Below, piece after piece: positions 15,450 through 23,600 of a stretch of DNA of 35,308 bases. Numbering within the stretch: the first letter of the stretch is position 1; each line of letters opens with the position of its first letter. The notes below the pieces were generated by a model. That model worked only from the letters and a program-made list of their open reading frames with translations. It had not been told where the DNA came from and searched no databases. The DNA lies in assembly GCA_018061755.1 (NCBI GenBank), contig JAGOTP010000002.1, positions 1 through 35,308 on the forward strand. The letters are read 5' to 3'. Source of the DNA: Patescibacteria group bacterium. Lineage in GTDB: Bacteria > Patescibacteriota > Patescibacteriia > 2-12-FULL-60-25. The translations under genes were made by a program, and so were the position numbers.

Positions 15450-16724
15450 CTAGGGCAAGAAGGATTTGAAGATGCGCTTCAATGGCTCACTCAAGCGCTT
15501 GAAGGCTTCCCCGCCCTTGGCAGCGTAACTTGAACCACCCTTGGTTGCGACACCGGCATCTTCCCGTTCGGCGTTATATCCCCAGAGAATCAAGCCGACA
15601 GCGGTTGAAAAGGCTGGATCCTGAACGATCTCAGTCAAGGGAGTGATGATACCGACTGGCGTGCCAATTGAAACCGGCAAACGCAGCACCTGACGAGCGA
15701 TTTCCGTCATTCCGCCTAACTTCACACCTCCACCGGTCAAGATAGCTCCGGCTGGAAGCATACCGCTGCGATCAATTTTCTTGAGTTCTTTTTCGACTTT
15801 CTCAAAGATTTCTTCGGCGCGAGCTTCCGCAATGTCTGAAACAAACCGACGAGATACAATCTCGGCATGGTCGCCACCCAATTCACGCAAATCAATTTCT
15901 TCGAAGCGGTTCGCCGATTCAGCGTGGGCGCTCGCGAAGTGTCGCTTGATGTGCTCTGCCAATTCAAGTGAGGTACGCAAACCAATCGCCAAATCAGACG
16001 TGATGTGATCAGCGCCAATCGGGAAAATGGCCGCATGCAACAAATCCCCCTCTTCGAAGACAGCGACGCTCGTCGTGCCAGCACCAACGTTAATTACGAC
16101 CGTCCCAACATCACGTTGACGCGATGTTGTTACAGCTTCCGCTGATGCGAGTGGCGCAAAGACCAATTCACGAACCTCTAAACCTGTTCGAAAGGCTGCC
16201 TTTGTAATGTTTCGAACATGCGACGAGAAGCCTTGAATAATATGCGCTTCCGCCTCAAGTCTGATGCCCTGCATGCCGACTGGGTCTTTGATCCCTGTTT
16301 GACCATCAACGCTGAACGTTTTCGGCAAAATGTGAATAATTTCCTGGTTCGCCGGATTCACGATCGAACGAGCCGCTTCGAGCGCTCGATGGACGTCTTC
16401 TTCGCGAATCTCGCCTTCTGGACGGGAAACACCAATCACGCCTTTGGCGGATTGGATCGTTAGGTGCACCCCACCAATCGAGAGATAGACTTCCGACACC
16501 GGTAGACCAATCTGACGTTCAATCTGCTCCAAAGAAGCTGAAATAGAACTGACAACATCTTCGAGTGAGTTGACGGCTCCTTTTGAGATTCCTTGGGAAG
16601 GCACTTCGACCGCTCCAATAATACTCAAAACCTCGCGCTTGTCCTGACCCATGGAGACCTGACCAACCGCTAAACGGATGGCTGAACTTCCAAGATCAAC
16701 ACCAACAATGAGGTGATCTTTCAT
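15450..16724 (-). CDS. ftsA: Cell division protein FtsA
   Basis: This 424-aa actin-like ATPase tethers FtsZ to the membrane. The N-terminus MKDHLIVGVDLGSSAIRLAV is the phosphate-1 region. The 1C/SHS2 subdomain begins near residue 75 (SEVYLSIGGVHLTIQSAKG). Later motifs GTVVINVGAGTTSVAVFEEG (phosphate-2) and AGAILTGGGVKLGGM (adenosine site) are intact. The C-terminal KRLSEPLKRIFKSFLP is the amphipathic membrane-targeting helix. ATG 16724 shares an ATGA with the stop of dgkA, giving a 4-base overlap and probable translational coupling; the frame extends to a GTG at 16766, which would overlap dgkA more and does not fit the FtsA N-terminus. Confidence 0.97.
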   Translation of the reverse strand: MKDHLIVGVDLGSSAIRLAVGQVSMGQDKREVLSIIGAVEVPSQGISKGAVNSLEDVVSSISASLEQIERQIGLPVSEVYLSIGGVHLTIQSAKGVIGVSRPEGEIREEDVHRALEAARSIVNPANQEIIHILPKTFSVDGQTGIKDPVGMQGIRLEAEAHIIQGFSSHVRNITKAAFRTGLEVRELVFAPLASAEAVTTSRQRDVGTVVINVGAGTTSVAVFEEGDLLHAAIFPIGADHITSDLAIGLRTSLELAEHIKRHFASAHAESANRFEEIDLRELGGDHAEIVSRRFVSDIAEARAEEIFEKVEKELKKIDRSGMLPAGAILTGGGVKLGGMTEIARQVLRLPVSIGTPVGIITPLTEIVQDPAFSTAVGLILWGYNAEREDAGVATKGGSSYAAKGGEAFKRLSEPLKRIFKSFLP

Positions 16725-17095
16725 ACGCGCGCGAGAAAAGTGGTCATGTAAGGCCAAAAGATACACACACCCACGACTACTGCTACCACCGAGGCAATCA
16801 ATACCGCTCCAGCCATCACATCCTTCACATCTCCAGCGTACTCGTTCAGGCGCGGTTTTAACAGGTCAAGCAAGCGTTCGACCGCACTGTTGAGCAATTC
16901 TAGCACTAGGACGGATGCAGACACAATAAGAATAATCAAGCGACGCTCCCATGTGAGACCCATGACAATCGCCAAGGTGTTAATAAAGAGCGCGCAGAGA
17001 CACTGAATGCGAAAATTTTGCTCCGTACGATAGACGGAAAAGATACCACGGACTGCGTGCCGCACGCTTCGGAAAAAGCGGAAAAGGCTAAACAT
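16721..17095 (-). CDS. dgkA: Diacylglycerol/undecaprenol kinase (DgkA family)
   Basis: This 124-aa membrane kinase has three hydrophobic helices (about 32-47, 52-70 and 95-118). The DgkA signature LELLNSAVERLLDL (about 65-78, with catalytic and metal-binding glutamates E66 and E73) and the following DVKDVMAGAV (89-98) are intact, and RTEQNFRIQ (23-31) is the conserved N-terminal segment. In Gram-positive relatives this family phosphorylates undecaprenol, feeding the wall-lipid carrier pool; in proteobacteria it acts on diacylglycerol. The neighbourhood of ftsA and ybeY is the usual one for this family. It overlaps the end of ybeY by 8 bases and ftsA by 4. Confidence 0.95.
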   Translation of the reverse strand: MFSLFRFFRSVRHAVRGIFSVYRTEQNFRIQCLCALFINTLAIVMGLTWERRLIILIVSASVLVLELLNSAVERLLDLLKPRLNEYAGDVKDVMAGAVLIASVVAVVVGVCIFWPYMTTFLARV

Positions 17096-17537
17096 AGCTC
17101 ATCAAACCTTCAATCATTCGTTCCTGTAAACCGAACATGCGCAGCTCTTCTTCTTCGGTCGCATGATCGTAGCCAGCCAAATGCAAGACTCCGTGGATGA
17201 CGAGACGGGCCAGTTCTTCTTGGAGTGGCAAGCTACGGCGTTTAGCCTCTGTCTTGGCGTAGGTCGGACAGATGATGACATCTCCCCAAGCGGTACTCGC
17301 CTTTTGTACCTCTTCCGGCAAGGCACCTTCACGGACTGAAAAAGACAAAACGTCCGTTGGACGATCTTTGCCACGATAGCGTTTATTCAAGTTTTGGATT
17401 TTGGCGGGTGTGACGAAAGACAAGGAAACATTGCATGATCGTTTGATACGCAAGGCGCGCGACAGCAATTCAGCCAGATGCGTCAGATCCGTCTGTGTGA
17501 GCTCACGAGGAAGTTGTGTGACGAGAAAGCGGATCAT
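17088..17537 (-). CDS. ybeY: Endoribonuclease YbeY (16S rRNA maturation/quality control)
   Basis: This 149-aa metalloprotein carries the family's zinc motif H-x3-H-x5-H: H115, H119 and H125 in VIHGVLHLAGYDH. Conserved NKRYRGKDRPTDVLSFSV (about 51-68) precedes it. YbeY acts in 16S rRNA 3'-end processing and ribosome quality control. The start overlaps the stop of the upstream FN3/TSP3 membrane-protein gene as ATGA (17534-17537), and its own end overlaps dgkA by 8 bases. The ybeY-dgkA pairing is common among bacteria; its coupling here to a surface-protein gene is less usual. Confidence 0.96.
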   Translation of the reverse strand: MIRFLVTQLPRELTQTDLTHLAELLSRALRIKRSCNVSLSFVTPAKIQNLNKRYRGKDRPTDVLSFSVREGALPEEVQKASTAWGDVIICPTYAKTEAKRRSLPLQEELARLVIHGVLHLAGYDHATEEEELRMFGLQERMIEGLMSYV

Positions 17538-18985
17538 GGTTGGGATGGAGTGCTGGTAGCTAGTACGGTGCTGGAAGAAGGGGTCGTTTCTGAAGCAAAC
17601 GGATTCGGAGGAAGATCAGTCGCTGAAGTTGTTGTCGTAGCCGCCGCTTCTTGAATCGTCGATTCAGCGACAGGTGCCAAAACTTCTGTGGAACTGGTCG
17701 GAAGATTCAGAAGCGAGCCTGGGCCGGAATTAGCTGGTGTCAGCGTGGTTGGAATAACAGCGGCTCCATTCAGACTGAGGGAGTTTAGCATCATTTCGAG
17801 GGTCGTGCGGAAATTCAGGAAGGGCTGATCGCGCAGATCGTAGACGATATGGAAGACGGCGTCACCCCAGGAGAGCCATGCTTGCATACGATCGGGACCA
17901 TAGACACCGCGCAAACCACCTTTCGTCGTGAACTCTCCCAAGGTATCGACTGGTTGGTTGATGCGTGCAGCGACCCACGTTGCGAGATCTTGCTTAGAAG
18001 GATTGGCTTCAACCGAGATCACAAAACGCTCACCACGGCCCGTCTCAAGATTAAACTTGCTGGCATCCGTTGCATCAACAGAGGACGTCCAAGGGGCGGG
18101 CAGATACATCACCCAACCATTTGGCGAAGTGAATGACTTCACCAAACCAGATTCGAGCAACTTCCCTGGAGCAGCCGTAGCTGGGTTATACAGATGAAAG
18201 ACTTCGTTCCCGTCCAAGAAACGATCACCGTCGCTATCAGGGCGTTGAGCGTTAGTCCCATACACCGTCTCTTCAACATCCGTTAAGCCATCGGAGTCGG
18301 TATCAAGGCCGCCTGGAGGGAAGGTTGGTTTTGGAGCTTCTGGCGTTGGCAAAGCTGGAATAGTAGCCATCGCTTCGTTCGAAGGGGCGGACTCACCACC
18401 AGCGCCAACTGCGATCACACGATAGGCGTAGGTCAAATTCGGCTGCACTGTGACATCAATGAAGGCGGTGCTGTTGGCAGGCAGGGTCGTAATGCGATTA
18501 AAAACCGCTGTCTCATCTTTCGCATCCCGCCGTTCAATGTGGTAGCCCTGTTCGTTCGCAGCCGCATCCGTCCAAGCTAAAGACGCTGCACCCTGACCAC
18601 CTAATACCGTAAGCTCACCGGGAGCAAGCGGAATCGGTTCAACGGCAACCGGCAAAACCACCGCAGGAGCAGGCTTGCGGAACAAAGTCGCACGATTGAA
18701 ATAGACAAAGCCACCAATACTCAAGAGGATCACTCCCACTACCACACCGATCATGGCCCAAGGTGGGCGCTTAGCTTCTGGAGGTCGGATCAGAGCGGAC
18801 TTAGCAGGAACGGGTACAGGTGCTGGCGGCGGAGCTTGCGCTGCCGCGTCACGTTCAGCAGAAGTCAGCGCCTTCAACTTCAAGGCAACGCCATAAAACT
18901 GCTCTGGAATCGTAATGATTTCAGGCATTTTTTTGCCAGGAACGGCAGGGGCGGCGGCGGATGAGGCGGAAGGTGCAAACGACAT
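17534..18985 (-). CDS. Single-pass membrane protein with fibronectin III and TSP3 calcium repeats
   Basis: This 483-aa protein is oriented N-in by its features. Residues 1-75 are cytoplasmic and Ala/Pro-rich, with the peptide MPEIITIPEQFYG at 20-32. A membrane helix spans about 77-97. A fibronectin type III domain lies at about 118-209 (ELTVLGGQGAASLAWTDAAA, then YAYRVIAVGAGGESAPSNEA). Two TSP3-type calcium motifs follow (DTDSDGLTDVEE and DSDGDRFLDGNE, 228-262). Residues 275-405 form a globular domain of unknown family, and the tail (405-483) is Ser/Thr/Pro-rich. ATG 18985 is preferred over a TTG at 18994. It ends in an ATGA overlap with ybeY and starts 16 bases after the next TSP3 gene upstream. 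A calcium-stabilised surface adaptor is my inference. Confidence 0.85.
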   Translation of the reverse strand: MSFAPSASSAAAPAVPGKKMPEIITIPEQFYGVALKLKALTSAERDAAAQAPPPAPVPVPAKSALIRPPEAKRPPWAMIGVVVGVILLSIGGFVYFNRATLFRKPAPAVVLPVAVEPIPLAPGELTVLGGQGAASLAWTDAAANEQGYHIERRDAKDETAVFNRITTLPANSTAFIDVTVQPNLTYAYRVIAVGAGGESAPSNEAMATIPALPTPEAPKPTFPPGGLDTDSDGLTDVEETVYGTNAQRPDSDGDRFLDGNEVFHLYNPATAAPGKLLESGLVKSFTSPNGWVMYLPAPWTSSVDATDASKFNLETGRGERFVISVEANPSKQDLATWVAARINQPVDTLGEFTTKGGLRGVYGPDRMQAWLSWGDAVFHIVYDLRDQPFLNFRTTLEMMLNSLSLNGAAVIPTTLTPANSGPGSLLNLPTSSTEVLAPVAESTIQEAAATTTTSATDLPPNPFASETTPSSSTVLATSTPSQP

Positions 18986-19001
18986 ACAGAGCAAGAGCTA
19001 C

Positions 19002-19931
19002 CTACACGGTACAAGCTGGATTGGCGCAGCGTCCCGGACCAAGTGGATTATACCCTTTCTGAATTTCTACGCTATCCGGAAAGCCATCGCCATCAGTATC
19101 TGGCACGAGCGGATTGGTACGGTATTTTAAGACTTCATCTCCATCGTTCAAGCCGTCGCCATCTGTGTCAGCCACCATGAAATTTGTTCCCAACTCCCCT
19201 TCTCTTGCATCAGACAGCGCATCACTATCTTCATCGACGGTTGGTGGGGTGGTTGGCTCAGCGACCATGCCGGTGTCAGTACTCGGTTGAACCGTACCGG
19301 TGTCCGTCGGAGTAGGCGTAGGAGCAGCATTTGGATCAATCGTCGTTGGAGGTGGAATATTTGTTCCTTCGGGTGGCGTTACGACTGGTTTCGATGGAAT
19401 CATCTCAGGCTCTTCCAGGGGCTGGGTTCCTGGGATGGGTTCATCCAGAGATTCGTCAGATGGGCTGATGGTATCAAAATCAGAGGTTGTCGAAGTAGAA
19501 ACCGTTGGCAAGGTTTCCATAACTTCCTGCGCGGGACGACGAATGGCAAAAAACCAAACACCGCTCGCGATCAAACCCAAACCAACGATGACCGCTAAAG
19601 CGATCAAGACATAATGTAAAACGGGTGGATGATGCGGCTCAAGTGGAGAGGGCGATGACGACATAGGAGCAACGGGCGATGGAACGCTCGCCATCGGTCG
19701 AGAGACCACTTGAGGGGCAGCTGCAGCCTGAGAGATAGGCGCGGGAATAGGAGCTGGGACTGGTGGATTTCGATCCACTCCAGAAAACATATCATCTGCC
19801 GCCGAAGGCAGACTCGAAGGAGCCGACGAGATAGGCGGCATCGCCTGGATTGGTGGAGGTTGAACGGGAGGCACGGAACCCGAGGCAGGAACATCTTGGA
19901 GGGGGAGATTGGCGGGGGTTTGAAGGTCCAT
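19002..19931 (-). CDS. Single-pass membrane protein with TSP3 repeats and C-terminal cysteine pair
   Basis: This 309-aa protein has a Pro/Ala/Ser-rich N-terminal region (1-104), one membrane helix (about 105-131) and an acidic, Thr/Pro-rich spacer (135-232). A TSP3 calcium-binding region follows (233-292: DEDSDALSDAREGELGTN, DTDGDGLNDGDEV, DTDGDGFPDSVEI). It ends in GYNPLGPGRCANPACTV with cysteines C302 and C307. The neighbouring 208-aa protein ends in almost the same way, so the two are paralogues. TSP3 repeats bind calcium and form rigid rods in other proteins. The gene lies 14 bases after the 208-aa gene and 16 bases before the FN3/TSP3 gene, so all three should be on one transcript. No enzymatic domain is seen. 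Confidence 0.85.
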   Translation of the reverse strand: MDLQTPANLPLQDVPASGSVPPVQPPPIQAMPPISSAPSSLPSAADDMFSGVDRNPPVPAPIPAPISQAAAAPQVVSRPMASVPSPVAPMSSSPSPLEPHHPPVLHYVLIALAVIVGLGLIASGVWFFAIRRPAQEVMETLPTVSTSTTSDFDTISPSDESLDEPIPGTQPLEEPEMIPSKPVVTPPEGTNIPPPTTIDPNAAPTPTPTDTGTVQPSTDTGMVAEPTTPPTVDEDSDALSDAREGELGTNFMVADTDGDGLNDGDEVLKYRTNPLVPDTDGDGFPDSVEIQKGYNPLGPGRCANPACTV

Positions 19932-19945
19932 AGAGGGAAAACGTA

Positions 19946-20572
19946 TTAACGTCGACAGTCAGCACGAGCGCAGCGTCCGGATCCTAGAGGATTGTACCCG
20001 TTTTTCGTTTCTTCTGCATCACTGAATCCATCCCCATCCGTGTCCGCCTTCTGCGGATCCGTACCGTAGGCCGATTCGTCAGAATCGATGATGCCATCTG
20101 CGTCCTGATCGAGTGGAGCGGGAGGCGTCGGCGGAGCTTCGGGAACAGGTTCCGGCGCGGATTGCTCTGGCTCAGAACGAGCGGGGAAGGCCAAAGGGTC
20201 AGTCCCCGCTCGAACTTCATCTTCATCCGAAGCTCCATCCCCGTCGGTATCACGCAAGAGCGGGTCCGTACCGAGTGAAGCTTCATTGGCATCCGATAGT
20301 CCATCCCCATCACGATCCTCTGAACCGTTTACGCCAAGGAAATCTCCTTCATTCGTACCCGAAGTTGAATCCAGCGTATTCACCCTCCCCTGATTATTCA
20401 CTACAGATCCATTTGAGGAAGCAACGGGAAGGGGTAATACATTTGAGAAGTCATCAGAATCCACATCTGCCGTCGCTCGAACGCGCAAAAATACGACCAG
20501 ACCAATCAGGAGCAAGGAGCTCAGAATAGCTCCGAACAAGATGCGCGCACGAGGCGAAGAGAGAAAGGACAT
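19946..20572 (-). CDS. Small membrane-anchored TSP3-repeat protein with C-terminal cysteine pair
   Basis: This 208-aa protein has a short basic N-terminus, a membrane helix or signal anchor at 11-30 and a low-complexity spacer to about 84. Two TSP3 blocks follow: 86-125 (DRDGDGLSDANE, DTDGDGASDEDE) and 155-196 (DQDADGIIDSDE, DTDGDGFSDAEE), each with a GTDP turn. A Pro/Glu-rich linker (130-153) separates them. The end, NGYNPLGSGRCARADCRR, has cysteines C201 and C206 and matches the end of the 309-aa neighbour. The gene starts 32 bases after the giant surface protein gene. It is likely extracellular and calcium-binding; a partner role for the giant protein is inference from position only. Confidence 0.85.
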   Translation of the reverse strand: MSFLSSPRARILFGAILSSLLLIGLVVFLRVRATADVDSDDFSNVLPLPVASSNGSVVNNQGRVNTLDSTSGTNEGDFLGVNGSEDRDGDGLSDANEASLGTDPLLRDTDGDGASDEDEVRAGTDPLAFPARSEPEQSAPEPVPEAPPTPPAPLDQDADGIIDSDESAYGTDPQKADTDGDGFSDAEETKNGYNPLGSGRCARADCRR

Positions 20573-20604
20573 AGAGAGCAGTGCCGAGCAAACAATCGAC
20601 GAGG

Positions 20605-23600
20605 TTAACGTGCAGCTGGCCCGATTGGTGCCACATCCCAGTTGATGCTATCCGCGGTCGGACCCGTATCCCAACGTCCGAAGGCCATCCAACTCGTTGA
20701 TTCATCCCCTGGCCAAGCCGGACCAGGCAAGTTTCGTCGTTCTGAGGTTTCTCCTGGAATTGGATCGTTTCCACACAACAAGGCCTGTGCTGGATCATTC
20801 TTCACATCGATCACTCCATCACTCGCTTGCTGCTGGAAGACGAGCCAGAACTTTCCCTGACAACGTGGACTGCTTTGAGTTGGAGGCTGGACCTTGTAGA
20901 CGCGAGACTGGGTCACAATCCAGACCGTGCTGCTCGTCTGACGATAGTACTCATGCGATGGGCTCATCCCACGACCGACCGCCGAACGTTGATCCACTAA
21001 GAAGTAGCTGAAGTTGCCCGGTGGACGAATCGCTCCGATCGACCAACGATAGCGCGTGGCCTGAGGTGAATTGGCGACCTGATAACAGACTCCGGCAGCA
21101 CCGCTCGAACAGAACAGGCGGGCGTGAGGATACTCTGCCAAGTTTGGGTTACCTTGAGCTTCTGAACCAGCCAAATCTCCTCCATTTTCACGAATATCGC
21201 GATAACACGGCTGACCATCAACCCAACCTGGAACTCGTAAGGCACTACAACGATCATCTTGGTTCCAAGTTCGTGCTCCACGATTGAAACGGTAAGCACG
21301 CGATGGAGGAAGGATCAAATGGGAGAGCAAATAACGTTGATCGTTATTTTGTAGGTTGCCATACCAGGCATGCACCACCAATGTTTCGTCACGACTCACT
21401 TTTGGCAGTAAGAAGACTTTTCCTGGACGATCTGAACTCTGAATTCCCTGACGTTCGAAGGTTGGTGGGCTGAAGAGGTTCGATTCGTACATCCAGTAAC
21501 CTCCGTTCAAAGCTTCATTATCAGTGGTAGCTGGATTATCGCGTGTGAATTCAACGTAGATGCGATAGCCGCCACAAGCTGCATTACTATTCAAGCCCGT
21601 GAAGGTGAATTGACCTTGTTCGTTCGTAGTTTGCGTCGTGATGCGCCGGCCGTTCTGAAGCAACGTTACTGTTGCGCCAGCCACCACACGATCTGGATAG
21701 ACCGCATCGCGTACCACGGCTGTGATACTGCCCGTTCCGCCCGTTGCAGCACAAGTCTGACAGCCAGCAAAACCACACATGCGACCACACGTGATGATGT
21801 CACGGATTGGTCGAGATTGGTCACAACGCGCGACCGCTTCAGCCGCAGCGACTTCAATCTGTTCCGTACGAGCCGGATCGGCGACGTCCGTACAACGCAC
21901 ACGTTCAGCGAAGTCGAAACCCAAACCGCTACAGGTAAGCGCACTCGCGTCTTGGACGCCACCCGCTCGACCGAAGTCGGCTCCGTCACACTGCTCCGCT
22001 CCATCCAATTCATTGTTGCCACAGAAACCACCAGAAGAAGCCGTCATGCGACACTGGTTGGTACAAGCTGCACAAGTCGCCCCGTATTCCGCCGTATCAC
22101 ATCCGCGGCCATTATTTGTACCGAAGTCACACTCTTCAGCGCCAGTCTGGATAATGGCATCGCCACAGACGTTGGCCTGACAGCGGTTAGTACAAGCGTC
22201 GTTATCGTTGCGATTGGCGTCATCACAGACTTCACCCGTATCAAGTACACCATCCCCACAGAAATTCGCTGGGCGACAAGCTGACCAGGCCGTCCATTTA
22301 CATTGGTTCGCAACCGGTTCACCGGCTGGCATGGTACAGGTACGCGTGCGACGAGTTGGATACATGATACAGCGGTAGGTCGTGCCACACACACCTGAGG
22401 TACAACTGTCTTGGCCCTGAGGACAGGTACAATCCGCTCGATCGCGCAGACCACCAGCACATTGACCAACTTTAATTCCTGTACAGCTCCGGTCTGCTGC
22501 ATTACGAGCACATAAATCACTTCCGCTAATTGGGCCAAGCGCACAGTCACGTCCTTGGTTCGTCGGATCACAAGCTTCACCGATTCTTCCCGCTGAACAA
22601 ACTGCTGAGGTCGTTGTTTCTGGATTGTTGCTATCGCATTGCTCGACTGGACCGCCATCACCGATGGATTGTGTCTGCACGACGCCATCTCCACAATGTG
22701 GAGCCAGTGAACGACAGTCCGTTCCACAAGTATTCCCGAGCACGCAACGAGCTCCGCCCGCATCACGCGTATCGCAGTAGTTCCCGTTATTCGTCCCCAA
22801 ATCACAGGTTTCACCCGCGCTTAGCTGTTCATCGCCACAGACTGAGGCAAATCCATTACAGGTACGGTTACAATGACCATAGGTTCCATTCAAAGCACCA
22901 TCGTCACAGGTTTCACCTGTTTCAATGCGACCGTTGCCACAGACTACATTCGGCTGACAAGCTGCGCCTGGTTGATCAACGTACCCGCTACAATCAGAGC
23001 GACAGATCTGCTGACGACGACCCGTGTTTTCGATGCCACCAACGGCACAAACAGTACGCTGCGTTTGACCAGGCTCACAACGTTCACCTGTTCCAACAAT
23101 TCCGTCACCACAGATGCCGCCTAATCCCATAGCTCTCCCCGTACACACATTGCCGAAGCGCAATTGGCCACCTTGTGGGGTACAGGTTCCGGTCGAAAGA
23201 ACTGTTCGACGATCAGGGCCAAGGTTTACACAATCGGAATCCTGACGACAGACACGACCATCACTCGCGCCTTCGGACACACAACGGCGTGTTTCCGGCA
23301 GAATCGACGGTGTATATTGTTCGATCGGTAAATATTCAAGCTCTGTTCCAAGCTCATAACGGCTGCCTCGATCGACCGAACGGTACTGATAGAGACGAGA
23401 TACGCTGCGTGGATTACTTGGCTCAAGGACTGGACAGCGATAGGTGCTGTTTACTGCGTTCCAACAAGTACTTGGATCAAAGCCTTCAACAGCCACACAG
23501 CGGTCATTATTTCCTCCACAATCCGAGTCCTCCATACAAGCCTGACGCGAGCTCAAACACTGACCACAAGACACGTGGACGTTCAATGGATCTTCCGGAA

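Noticed and set aside
15450-16766. Longer FtsA start at GTG 16766
   Set aside because: The extra residues overlap dgkA more and do not resemble FtsA; ATG 16724 gives the expected N-terminus and an ATGA junction.
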